From contig FR883402.1 of the NCBI GenBank assembly GCA_000435835.1, positions 82,391 to 146,390 on the forward strand: 64,000 bases of DNA, read 5' to 3'. The translations under genes were made by a program, and so were the position numbers. The notes under the pieces were generated by a model. It saw only the letters and a list, made by a program, of their open reading frames with translations. It searched no databases and was not told the origin of the DNA. The first letter of the stretch is position 1, and each line of letters opens with the position of its first letter. This document shows positions 18,871-27,332 of the stretch, piece after piece. The DNA comes from Clostridium sp. CAG:221. GTDB lineage: Bacteria; Bacillota; Clostridia; Clostridiales; Clostridiaceae.

Positions 18871-19407
18871 ATGAGTAAATTTAAAAATAATAGACTGATA
18901 GAAAAATGCAATCAATTAAATAAGGCCATAGAGATAGTTGGTGGAAAAGAATTCTTAAATACAAGGATAACAGATGATATTGATATGGCAGAATACATAA
19001 TAAGCAGTGTTTTTGAAGGAGAAGAAGTTAAGTTTAATATTGCTGGTGTAGAATATATTATTCCTGAATTATTTAAAGCAAAGCTTGAATATGAAAAGAA
19101 CTTTTTAAGAAATAAAGGTAAAGCTATTGATTCAATTGTATATAAGATTAAAAAGTATGATACAAGCTTAGATTCTGAAATAAGAAAATATAAGAAAAGC
19201 AATGGAATTGAAGAATATAATAGGATATATGATATAGTAGAAAAAAGATATAGAAGAGATATCAATATGTTGGTTTTAAGTTCAATTGATAGTAACATAG
19301 TAGAGCAGATTTCAGTAGAAGAAGAAGGAAAATACTATGGAGAATATCTTACTCAAAAGAAAAAACAAATAATACATGGTGTATTTAGTAAAATGGGTAT
19401 AGTTTAA
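18871..19407 (+). CDS. Hypothetical protein, 178 residues
   Basis: I do not recognise this protein. It is soluble, charged and mostly helical, with many Lys, Glu and Tyr and no signal or membrane segment. A central part (about residues 75-140) looks like a long amphipathic helix. GGGAG is 8 bases before the ATG, a good promoter lies upstream and the stop is inside a terminator hairpin, so this is a compact single-gene unit. Function unknown. Confidence 0.7.
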   Translation: MSKFKNNRLIEKCNQLNKAIEIVGGKEFLNTRITDDIDMAEYIISSVFEGEEVKFNIAGVEYIIPELFKAKLEYEKNFLRNKGKAIDSIVYKIKKYDTSLDSEIRKYKKSNGIEEYNRIYDIVEKRYRRDINMLVLSSIDSNIVEQISVEEEGKYYGEYLTQKKKQIIHGVFSKMGIV

Positions 19408-19420
19408 TCTATACCCTTTT
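19395..19420 (+). terminator. Terminator overlapping the stop of the 178-residue orphan
   Basis: GGGTATAG (19395-19402) pairs with CTATACCC (19409-19416), followed by TTTT. The 5' arm encodes the last codons of the gene. An A-rich flank could let it work for the convergent radical SAM gene as well. Confidence 0.85.
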
Positions 19421-19427
19421 ATATTAG

Positions 19428-20330
19428 TTAAACGCCTTCATTTTTAAAAGATGGCACAAAATCAGTGGTATTAGATCCTTCGCCTTGAATAAATCCATTT
19501 TTAACTCCAATGGATAATGCATAATCTATGATAGAATCATAATGTTTAGGATTCAACTTGTCATTTATTTTTGGATATTTATAAGCATTATGCATAGGTA
19601 CATATTGATTCATCAATGAGATATAAATATCATCATGAAAAGTATTGTATAGAAGATCAATAACTTTTTTTGAATCAAATAAAAGCCCAGGTAGCAATAA
19701 GTGACGTACAATTACTCCCTTTTGAATTATTCCTTCATCATTAAATGATGGGGTACCTACTTGACGCACCATTTCTTTAATCACATTTAAAGCATTTTCG
19801 CGGTAGTTATTAATTTTTGAATACATTAGAGCATATTTATCATCAAAATATTTAAAGTCTGGTAGATAAACATCTATAAGTCCATCTAGGGATTTAATAG
19901 TATCTAATGAGTCTATTGAATTGGTATTATAAAGTATTGGTATGGTTAAGTTATTGCTCTTTGCAAGTTTAATGGCTTCAATAATTTGAGGTACATAATG
20001 GGTTGGAGTGACTAGATTTATATTATTAGCCCCCTGTTTTTCAAGTTCTAGGAATATTTCAGCCAGCCTTTCAACGGAAATAGTTTTGCCATTGAATTCT
20101 TGAGATATTAAATGGTTTTGGCAAAATACACATTTAAGATTGCAATGGGAAAAGAAAACTGTTCCAGAACCATTTTTACCAGAAACACAGGGTTCTTCCC
20201 AAAAATGTAATTGAGCTCTAGCCACCTTTAAATGATTATCAGCTTGGCATACACCAAGGTTTACATCTCTATTAACATTACATTTTCTTATACATAAGTT
20301 ACACTTTTTTATTTCTGAATTTATTATCAA
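19428..20330 (-). CDS. Radical SAM protein, PflX-like (pyruvate formate-lyase activase family)
   Basis: A roughly 300-residue iron-sulfur enzyme. The radical SAM cluster motif is CNLKCVFC, preceded by an extra Cys-rich N-terminal set (CNLCIRKCNVNRDVNLGVC) that fits an auxiliary cluster. GVIVRHLLLPG in the C-terminal half is typical of the PflX/COG1313 group, whose substrates are unknown. The frame opens with ATG at 20345, but that codon lies inside the GAGGTG ribosome binding site. TTG at 20330, 9 bases downstream of GAGG, is the more likely start. Confidence 0.82.
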   Translation of the reverse strand: MIINSEIKKCNLCIRKCNVNRDVNLGVCQADNHLKVARAQLHFWEEPCVSGKNGSGTVFFSHCNLKCVFCQNHLISQEFNGKTISVERLAEIFLELEKQGANNINLVTPTHYVPQIIEAIKLAKSNNLTIPILYNTNSIDSLDTIKSLDGLIDVYLPDFKYFDDKYALMYSKINNYRENALNVIKEMVRQVGTPSFNDEGIIQKGVIVRHLLLPGLLFDSKKVIDLLYNTFHDDIYISLMNQYVPMHNAYKYPKINDKLNPKHYDSIIDYALSIGVKNGFIQGEGSNTTDFVPSFKNEGV

Positions 20331-20463
20331 TTTTAAACACCTCATAAAAGTATATCGTTTATTAAGATTCTATCAAATTTAAATATATTTTCAATAAATT
20401 TAAAATAACTAAGATAAAAATAGACAATATGTGTGGCAGAATATAGTTATTCAATGATAAATA

Positions 20464-20472
20464 TGATATAAT
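20464..20472 (+). promoter_or_regulatory. Extended -10 promoter of the zapA-like gene
   Basis: TGATATAAT (20464-20472) is a perfect extended -10 (TGnTATAAT), 33 bases before the start codon. The -35 region is weak. Confidence 0.6.
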
Positions 20473-20505
20473 ATCAGTAATTATAAAAAATTTGAGGTGT
20501 ATTAA

Positions 20506-21627
20506 ATGAATACTGTAACAGTTAAAATAAATGGTATGGAATATAATTTAAAGGGAAAAGAAGATGATGAATATTTACTAAAAGTTTCTGAATATGTTGA
20601 TGGTAAATTTAAAGAAGTATCAAGTAATAATAATAAGTTAAGCATTAGTTCAGTTGCAGTATTAAGTGCATTAAATATAGCAGATGAACTTTTTAAATGC
20701 AATAAAGAAGTTGATGATTTACTTAAGAAAAAAAATTCTTTAGAGGAAAGAAATCTGACTTTAAAGGAAAGAATAAGAGAAATAAAGCAAGAAATTGAAG
20801 AAACTGTTAAAAATAAAAATCAAGAGATGGCTTCTTTAAAAGAAATGCTTTACTTAATGGAACAAAAGTCAAGAGAAGCTGAAATTTTAAATGATAAGGT
20901 TGCTGATTTAACTGAAGAGTTAGAGGAAAAGAGTAAATTGGAAGAAGAAGTAGCGTTATTAAAAGAAAAAATGGCGGCTTTACAAAATGAAAATGAAGAT
21001 TTAGGCAGAAAAGTTGAAGTGTTAGAATCAAATCTTTCATCTTCAGATGAAAATAATAAAAAATTAAGCATGAGCCTTTTAAATACTCAAGATGAATTCT
21101 TGAAGGAAAAGAAGGAAAATGAAAAATTAAATTCAAAAATATTGGAGTTAAATGAAGAAATAGCAAATAAGATTTCACTAGAAGAGTATAATAATGTATT
21201 GGATAAGCATAGCGTTTTACAGGAAAGTATTGAACAAATATCAATTGAAAAAAGTGAAATTGAAAATATGCTAGAAGAATTTAAAATAAATATAAAGGAT
21301 ATTAAACTTGAAAATAAAAACTTAAAGGATAGTGAAGATGCTTTAAAACAAGCAATTTTATTGAAAGATGACGAAATAGAAGAATATAAGAGTAAATCAT
21401 CTGTAGATGAAGAAGAGGCTAAAATTCTTAAGGATAAGATACTTGAACTTGAAGCTGCAATTACTAAAGGTAAAGAGCAAAGAAAGGCTTTATTAAATAG
21501 GGATAAGGATATAAAATTCCAATTACAAAACTTTAAATATAAGGTTTTAGATTTAGAAAAGAAACTTATTGATGTACAGATTGAATTAGCAGCAGAAAGA
21601 AGAAAAGCAAATCCATTATTAAAATAG
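20506..21627 (+). CDS. zapA: ZapA-domain protein with long coiled coil
   Basis: Residues 1-90 match ZapA, the FtsZ-ring associated protein: TVKINGMEYNLKGKEDDEYLLKVSEYVD followed by VAVLSALNIADELFK. ZapA is normally about 85-110 residues. Here a Lys/Glu-rich coiled coil of about 280 residues follows (about residues 95-365), with heptad patterns throughout. It is soluble and should act at the division site, perhaps as an extended bundling linker; that part is inference. GAGGTG stands 8 bases before the ATG. It has its own promoter and terminator and is a single-gene unit. Confidence 0.78.
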   Translation: MNTVTVKINGMEYNLKGKEDDEYLLKVSEYVDGKFKEVSSNNNKLSISSVAVLSALNIADELFKCNKEVDDLLKKKNSLEERNLTLKERIREIKQEIEETVKNKNQEMASLKEMLYLMEQKSREAEILNDKVADLTEELEEKSKLEEEVALLKEKMAALQNENEDLGRKVEVLESNLSSSDENNKKLSMSLLNTQDEFLKEKKENEKLNSKILELNEEIANKISLEEYNNVLDKHSVLQESIEQISIEKSEIENMLEEFKINIKDIKLENKNLKDSEDALKQAILLKDDEIEEYKSKSSVDEEEAKILKDKILELEAAITKGKEQRKALLNRDKDIKFQLQNFKYKVLDLEKKLIDVQIELAAERRKANPLLK

Positions 21628-21654
21628 AGTCTGTTCAAAGTGGAACAGGCTTTT
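21628..21654 (+). terminator. Terminator after the zapA-like gene
   Basis: GTCTGTTC (21629-21636) pairs with GGAACAGGC (21642-21650), with a G-T pair, followed by only four T. It is a modest terminator. Confidence 0.6.
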
Positions 21655-21730
21655 AACATAAGCATATTTGCCTAAGTATTTTTTGGAACTTAACATAAGA
21701 TAAAGAATATACAAAAAAGGAGACATAAAA

Positions 21731-24082
21731 ATGGAAAAGGTAGAAATACTTGCACCAGCAGGTAGCATGGAAAGTTTAGTTGCGGCAATAAATAAAGGTG
21801 CTGACGCAGTATATTTAGGTGGAAATAAATTTTCAGCAAGAGCATATGCATCAAACTTTGACAATGATAATATGTTAAAAGCTGTTGATTATGCACATAG
21901 CTACGATGTAAAAATTTATGTAACATTAAATACAATTTTAAAAGAAAATGAAATTGAAGAAGCAGTAAGATATGTAGGGTATCTATATGAAATTGGTGTG
22001 GATGCATTAATAATTCAAGATTTAGGCTTATTAAAAAGAATTAAAGAAGACTTTCCATTGATGGAAGTACATGCATCTACTCAAATGACTATACACAATG
22101 GGGAAGCTGCAGTGTATTTTAAAGATAAGGGATTTCATAGAATAGTATTATCACGTGAAATGACATTAGAAGAAATAAAGTATATATCTAAGGATTTAGG
22201 TATTGAAACAGAAATGTTTGTTCATGGAGCTATTTGTGTGGCATATTCAGGACAATGTTTAATGAGCTCTATGATTGGTGGAAGAAGTGGAAATAGAGGA
22301 AGATGTGCTCAGCCATGTAGAATGGAGTATACTTTAAGAGGGGAAAAAAGTGGTGAAACTAAAGGACATTTATTAAGTCCTAAGGATATGTGTACTATTG
22401 AAGATGTAGAAGATATAGTAGAAACAGGAGTATACTCTTTAAAGATAGAAGGTAGAATGAAAAGAGCTGAGTATGTTGCAGGAGTAGTTGATAACTATAA
22501 AAAGGCGGTAAACAAAGTATTATATAATAAGAAATATGATGAACAAGCTGGAAAGAGACAGCTTTTACAATTATTTAATAGAAGCGGATTTACTAATGCT
22601 TATTTAAAGAAAAATACAGGTAAAGATATGATGAGCTTTAATTCACCAAAAAACTCAGGAATATCTCTAGGTGTAGTTGATAAAAGTGGAGACATAGTAA
22701 TTAAAGAAGATTTAGCTGTAGGTGATGGAATTAGATATAGAGATAAAGGATTTACATTAAGTAAGATAGTACATAATGGTAATGAGGTAAAGAGTGCTAA
22801 AAGAGGTGACAAGGTAAAACTTTATCCAATTGATTATAAAAAAGGTGATGAACTATTTAAGAGTCTTAACAAGCAATTATTTGATGAGCTTGAAGAATAC
22901 TTAAAGCCATACACTAAAAAGATACCTTTAAATGCTGTAGTAAATTTTGCGGTAGATAAGCCTGTAGCTATTAAAATAAATTATAAAGGTAATGATTATG
23001 AAGTACTAGGTGAGGTAGTTCAAAAAGCAGAGAAGAGGCCTTTAGATCAAGAAAGGATTAAAGAAGCTTTAAAGAAATCTGGAGAAGTTGCTTTTAAGAT
23101 TGAAAATATAGAATTTGAGAATTTTGAAGACGGTTTTATGAGAGTTTCTGACTTAAATAATTTAAGAAGAGATATAATTGAGAAAATAACAAAAGAAGTA
23201 TGTAGAAGCTATAGAAGAAAGAGGCCAGCTAAAGGTGATAAGAGCAAGGTATCTAGTGAAAAAACAAATGTTGAAATAATTTGCAGCTGCATAACAAAAG
23301 AACAAGTGGAAGCATTAATAGAAATGAAGATTGAAAATATAGCTGTTGATTTATTTAGTAGGGAAAAAAATTCAGTTAAAAAGAAGGATCTACTTGAATT
23401 AGCTGAAAAATACAAAGATATTAATTTCTATGTTAAGACTTCTACAATCGTTAAAGGAGAATTTAATAAGGTAGTTAATACTATTGAGGAAGTTTCATCT
23501 TATATCAAAGGTATTATTACATCAAATGTTGGTATAATAAGTAAATTTAAAGATAAATTATACATCATTGGCGACTATAAATTAAATATTGTTAATTCAC
23601 AATCTTTAGCTTTTTATCAGGAAGATGTAGATGTTCCTACTTTAAGTTTAGAGCTTAATAGGGGAGAAATTAAGAGTTTAATGAAAAATGCCAATGGAAA
23701 TGCTGCAATGGTTGTTTATGGTAAGCCAGAGCTTATGATAAGTGAATATTGTCCAATTGGAAGCACATTTGGCGGAAGAAACAAAGATAGTGGATGTAAT
23801 GGAATATGCTCAAAAGATAAATTTAAATTAATTGACAGAGTAAATGAAGAGCTTAGAGTAATGACAGATTTATATTGTAGAAGCTATATTTTAAATCCGG
23901 TACCTTTAAATATAATAGATGAAATAGAAGAATTAAAAGGTTTTGGTATAACTACTTTTAGATTTGATTTTAGAGATGAGACTTATAAAGAAGTTAAAAA
24001 TGTAATATCAATATTAAAAAATGGAGATGCTTTTGATAGTAAAGAATATACAAAAGGGCATTATAGAAGAGGAGTAGAATAA
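21731..24082 (+). CDS. Peptidase U32 family protein with DUF3656
   Basis: A 783-residue U32 protein. The N-terminal domain begins EILAPAGSMESLVAAINKGADAVYLGG, and the signature HGAICVAYSGQCLMSS with following Cys residues (GRCAQPC) is clear. These cysteines bind an iron-sulfur cluster in studied members. A DUF3656 domain (about residues 350-480) and a second half with a further C-rich stretch (EYCPIGS, GCNGICS) follow. Relatives include RlhA, which hydroxylates 23S rRNA C2501 in E. coli, and TrhP, which acts on tRNA. An RNA hydroxylase is therefore more likely than a protease. AGGAG is 9 bases before the ATG. Confidence 0.88.
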   Translation: MEKVEILAPAGSMESLVAAINKGADAVYLGGNKFSARAYASNFDNDNMLKAVDYAHSYDVKIYVTLNTILKENEIEEAVRYVGYLYEIGVDALIIQDLGLLKRIKEDFPLMEVHASTQMTIHNGEAAVYFKDKGFHRIVLSREMTLEEIKYISKDLGIETEMFVHGAICVAYSGQCLMSSMIGGRSGNRGRCAQPCRMEYTLRGEKSGETKGHLLSPKDMCTIEDVEDIVETGVYSLKIEGRMKRAEYVAGVVDNYKKAVNKVLYNKKYDEQAGKRQLLQLFNRSGFTNAYLKKNTGKDMMSFNSPKNSGISLGVVDKSGDIVIKEDLAVGDGIRYRDKGFTLSKIVHNGNEVKSAKRGDKVKLYPIDYKKGDELFKSLNKQLFDELEEYLKPYTKKIPLNAVVNFAVDKPVAIKINYKGNDYEVLGEVVQKAEKRPLDQERIKEALKKSGEVAFKIENIEFENFEDGFMRVSDLNNLRRDIIEKITKEVCRSYRRKRPAKGDKSKVSSEKTNVEIICSCITKEQVEALIEMKIENIAVDLFSREKNSVKKKDLLELAEKYKDINFYVKTSTIVKGEFNKVVNTIEEVSSYIKGIITSNVGIISKFKDKLYIIGDYKLNIVNSQSLAFYQEDVDVPTLSLELNRGEIKSLMKNANGNAAMVVYGKPELMISEYCPIGSTFGGRNKDSGCNGICSKDKFKLIDRVNEELRVMTDLYCRSYILNPVPLNIIDEIEELKGFGITTFRFDFRDETYKEVKNVISILKNGDAFDSKEYTKGHYRRGVE

Positions 24083-24088
24083 AGTTAT

Positions 24089-24433
24089 ATGGTTATAATA
24101 GCAATTGTAATTTTACTTACAGTTTTTATTTATGGGATTTTAGAGATGAATAGAAGCAGTAAAAACATAAGTAAAGAGAAAATGAGGGGACTAACCACTG
24201 CAGATAAAAATGCTGCAGTGGGCATAGTTAAGAGCTACTGGAGAGTTTGTATGATTTTACTGGCAATCATAATTGGCTTCATATTTATTATGATTTCGCA
24301 GATCATTGGTAAAACAGTTATATATAGTAACACAGTAAGCATTATGGCAATGGTGTATTCTGTGATAGCTTGTGTTATTATTATATTGAATAAGAAAAAA
24401 ATGAAAAAAGAATTTGATAAATATATGAAATAG
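24089..24433 (+). CDS. Small membrane protein of unknown function, 114 residues
   Basis: I do not recognise it. The protein has three predicted membrane segments (about residues 1-18, 53-75 and 83-102), a short charged loop and a Lys-rich cytoplasmic tail. The ribosome binding site (GAGGAG, about 14 bases upstream inside the end of the U32 gene) is far from the ATG, so translation may be coupled to the upstream gene 6 bases before. mutS2 follows 16 bases later. Function unknown. Confidence 0.6.
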   Translation: MVIIAIVILLTVFIYGILEMNRSSKNISKEKMRGLTTADKNAAVGIVKSYWRVCMILLAIIIGFIFIMISQIIGKTVIYSNTVSIMAMVYSVIACVIIILNKKKMKKEFDKYMK

Positions 24434-24449
24434 CAAGAGGGAGAGAGTG

Positions 24450-26807
24450 ATGAAAGAAAGAACTCTAAGGATTTTAGAATTTAATAAAATTAAAGATAAA
24501 GTTGAAAAATATGCAATTACCTCAAGCGGAAAAGAAATGGTACATTCTCTAGAACCTTTTAAATCAACTTATGAGGTTGAAAAGAAACTTGAAGAAACAA
24601 ATGAGGCATTGGAATTATTAATTACTAAAGGTGCACCTCCTTTTGAAGGCTTATATGATACAAGAGAGGCCCTTGAAAGAGCAGCAAAGGGAGGAATCCT
24701 TACACCTGAGCAATTATTAAAGATTGGTGGTATGCTTAGAGCTTCACGTAGATTTAAAGAATACATGAATAGGAAAGAAGATGAAGTTGCATATAAGAAT
24801 CTAGAAGATTTAGCTTATATACTAACTCCTGTAAAATCTCTTGAAAATGATATTGAAACGGCAATAATATCTGAGGAAGAGATAAGTGATAAGGCAAGTG
24901 CAATACTTTATAATATAAGACGAAGCTTAAAAGAAAAAAATTCTTCTGTTAGAGAAAAGATAAATTCCATTGTAAGATCTAATTCTAAGTATTTGCAAGA
25001 TGCAATTTATACTATGAGAGGCGAAAGGTATGTGCTTCCAGTTAAGGCTGAATATAAAGGTGCTGTGCCAGGACTTGTACATGATCAAAGTTCCACAGGG
25101 GCAACTTTGTTTATAGAGCCTATGAGTCTTGTTAATTTAAACAATGAAATAAAAGAGTTAATGCTAAAAGAAAAAGCAGAGATTGAAAGAATATTAACAG
25201 TACTATCAGCAAAGGTTACAGAACATATAAATGAATGCTTAAATAATTCAAAAATACTAACAGAGTTAGATTTTATTTTTGCAAAAGGTAAATATGCTTC
25301 TGCCATAAATGCATTAAAGCCCAATGTGTCAAAGGATAGAAGTTTTGAAATATTTGGTGCTAAGCATCCGTTAATCAATCCTAAGGAAGTAGTGCCATCT
25401 GATGTTTATCTAGGTAAAGATTTTACAACATTAATGATTACAGGTCCAAATACAGGTGGTAAGACAGTAACCCTTAAGACTGTAGGGCTTCTGCATTTAA
25501 TGGCTTTAAGTGGGCTTTTAATTCCTGCAAAAGATGGATCTACCATAGGATTTTTTAAAGAAATATATGCAGATATTGGTGATGAACAAAGTATAGAGCA
25601 ATCACTATCAACTTTTTCATCTCATATGACTAATATAGTATCAATCTTAGAAAAAGCAGATAGAGATTCTCTTATAATTATTGATGAGTTAGGTTCAGGA
25701 ACAGATCCTGCTGAAGGGGCTGCTTTAGCAATTTCAATTATTGAAGAATTAAAAAGCAGAGATGCAAGAGTTATGGTTACAACTCATTATAGTGAATTAA
25801 AAGGATATGCACTAAATACTGAAGGTGTTGAAAATGCATCAGTAGAATTTGATGTTGAAACATTAAGACCAACTTATAGATTACTTATAGGTATACCTGG
25901 TAAGTCTAATGCTTTTGAAATATCAAGAAGATTAGGATTAAATGATAATGTAATATCTAAAGCAAAGGAATATATGTCAAAGGATAATCTACAATTTGAA
26001 GACCTTATAAGAGACTTACAAGAAAAAAGTATCATTGCTAATAACAATGCAAGAGAAGCAAGGATGTTAAAGGAACAGGCTGAAAAGTTAAAGTTAGAAT
26101 ATGATCAAAAACTTGCTAAAATAAATAAAGTAAGAGAAAAAGCTTACGAAGAAGCTAGGCAAGAAGCTAAAAATATTATAAGTAATGCTAAGGATGAAGC
26201 CGATGAAATTGTGAAGGCTATGCGTGAACTAGAAAGAATGGGTATAGCTGAAGGTGGAAGAAATAGACTTGAAGAGGAAAGAAAGAAGCTTAAGGATAGT
26301 CTTGAAGCAAAAGAAGCTGCTCTGAGAGCTGCTAGAGAAGAAAAGGGAGAAGCAATAACAAAGGTTACACTAGGTATGGAAGCAATGTTACCATCTTTAA
26401 ATCAAAGGGTGGTTATTATATCTATGCCTGATAATAAGGGTGAAGTTCAAGTTGAAGCAGGTATCATGAAAATAAATGTTAAGCTTAAAGACTTAAGAAA
26501 AGTAGATGCTGCACCTGTTAAAAAAGAAAAGAAAAAGCGAGAACTTAAACTTAATACTAAATCTATTGAAAGTAGAATTGATTTAAGAGGTATGGATTCA
26601 GAAGAAGCTTGTTATAGAACAGATAAATATTTAGATGAAGCATATCTGTGCAATTTAGGTGAAGTTACTGTAGTACATGGAAAAGGTACTGGAATTTTAA
26701 GAAAAGCAATTAATGATATGTTGAAAAGACATCCACATGTTAAATCATATAGACTTGGTGTATATGGAGAAGGTGGAGATGGCGTTACAATTGTTGAATT
26801 AAAATAA
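24450..26807 (+). CDS. mutS2: Endonuclease MutS2
   Basis: MutS2 is a MutS paralogue without mismatch recognition. It acts on recombination intermediates and, in B. subtilis, rescues collided ribosomes. The core ATPase holds Walker A TGPNTGGKT (about residue 333), Walker B LIIIDELGSGTDP and the following H-loop. A coiled region (about 520-640) leads to the C-terminal Smr nuclease domain (about 710-785, DLRGMDSEEA and VVHGKGTGILR). It has 785 residues, as usual. A GTG one codon upstream is possible, but the ATG at 24450 lies at a better distance from GAGGGAG. Confidence 0.95.
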   Translation: MKERTLRILEFNKIKDKVEKYAITSSGKEMVHSLEPFKSTYEVEKKLEETNEALELLITKGAPPFEGLYDTREALERAAKGGILTPEQLLKIGGMLRASRRFKEYMNRKEDEVAYKNLEDLAYILTPVKSLENDIETAIISEEEISDKASAILYNIRRSLKEKNSSVREKINSIVRSNSKYLQDAIYTMRGERYVLPVKAEYKGAVPGLVHDQSSTGATLFIEPMSLVNLNNEIKELMLKEKAEIERILTVLSAKVTEHINECLNNSKILTELDFIFAKGKYASAINALKPNVSKDRSFEIFGAKHPLINPKEVVPSDVYLGKDFTTLMITGPNTGGKTVTLKTVGLLHLMALSGLLIPAKDGSTIGFFKEIYADIGDEQSIEQSLSTFSSHMTNIVSILEKADRDSLIIIDELGSGTDPAEGAALAISIIEELKSRDARVMVTTHYSELKGYALNTEGVENASVEFDVETLRPTYRLLIGIPGKSNAFEISRRLGLNDNVISKAKEYMSKDNLQFEDLIRDLQEKSIIANNNAREARMLKEQAEKLKLEYDQKLAKINKVREKAYEEARQEAKNIISNAKDEADEIVKAMRELERMGIAEGGRNRLEEERKKLKDSLEAKEAALRAAREEKGEAITKVTLGMEAMLPSLNQRVVIISMPDNKGEVQVEAGIMKINVKLKDLRKVDAAPVKKEKKKRELKLNTKSIESRIDLRGMDSEEACYRTDKYLDEAYLCNLGEVTVVHGKGTGILRKAINDMLKRHPHVKSYRLGVYGEGGDGVTIVELK

Positions 26808-26821
26808 TATAAATTATTTAA

Positions 26822-26866
26822 AAGACCTTTCTACTATGCTATAATTATGCATAGTAGGGAGGTCTT
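26822..26866 (+). promoter_or_regulatory. Long hairpin covering the ribosome binding site of the DUF523 gene
   Basis: AAGACCT..CTACTATGC (26822-26839) is complementary to GCATAGTAG..AGGTCTT (26849-26866) over 18 pairs with two G-T pairs and a 9-base loop. The 3' arm contains the Shine-Dalgarno GGGAGG (26857-26862). The loop contains TATAAT (26840-26845) with TTTAAA 17 bases upstream (26817-26822), so a promoter may begin inside it. Read-through RNA from mutS2 would hide the site, whereas RNA starting at about 26852 would not. It is not followed by a T run. Confidence 0.6.
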
Positions 26867-26870
26867 AACT

Positions 26871-27332
26871 ATGTATTTGATAAGTGCATGTTTATGTGGA
26901 GTTAATTGTAAATATAATGGTGCAAATAATTATAATGAAAAATGCAATGAACTATTTATAAGTGGAAAAGCAGTACTAATATGTCCAGAACAATTAGGGG
27001 GACTTACTACACCGAGAATTCCAAGTGAGCTTCAGGCAAATGCAAAAGATGTTATAGAAGGTAATGGTAAAGTTATTACTAATGAAGGACTGGATGTTAC
27101 TAGGGAATTTATTAAAGGGGCAAAGGAAGTGGTGGAAATTGCAAAAAAACTTCATATTTCAGCAGCTATATTAAAAGAAGGAAGCCCATCTTGTGGAGTT
27201 AATTTTGTATATGATGGTAGTTTTAATGGAAATAAAGTTAAAGGAAAAGGAATTACTACTGAAATGTTAAATGAAATAGGAATTAAGACACTAAGCGAAA
27301 AAGATTTGGAGGTAAATAGTGTAAATGTTTGA
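26871..27332 (+). CDS. DUF523 family protein
   Basis: A 153-residue protein with the DUF523 hallmarks: MYLISACLCGVNCKYNGANN at the start, a middle CPEQLGGLTTPR, and KEGSPSCGVNFVYDG near residue 105. The conserved Cys residues suggest metal or sulfur chemistry, but the function of the family is not known. The frame is open from 26847, but GGGAGG lies 8 bases before the ATG at 26871. That ribosome binding site is inside a long hairpin (see 26822-26866). The end overlaps the next gene by 8 bases, so translation is probably coupled. Confidence 0.82.
   Translation: MYLISACLCGVNCKYNGANNYNEKCNELFISGKAVLICPEQLGGLTTPRIPSELQANAKDVIEGNGKVITNEGLDVTREFIKGAKEVVEIAKKLHISAAILKEGSPSCGVNFVYDGSFNGNKVKGKGITTEMLNEIGIKTLSEKDLEVNSVNV

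Noticed and set aside
20807..21665. Several Leu/Ser-rich minus-strand frames opposite the zapA-like gene
   Set aside because: They mirror a Lys/Glu-rich coiled coil and have no ribosome binding sites; they are shadows of the real gene.
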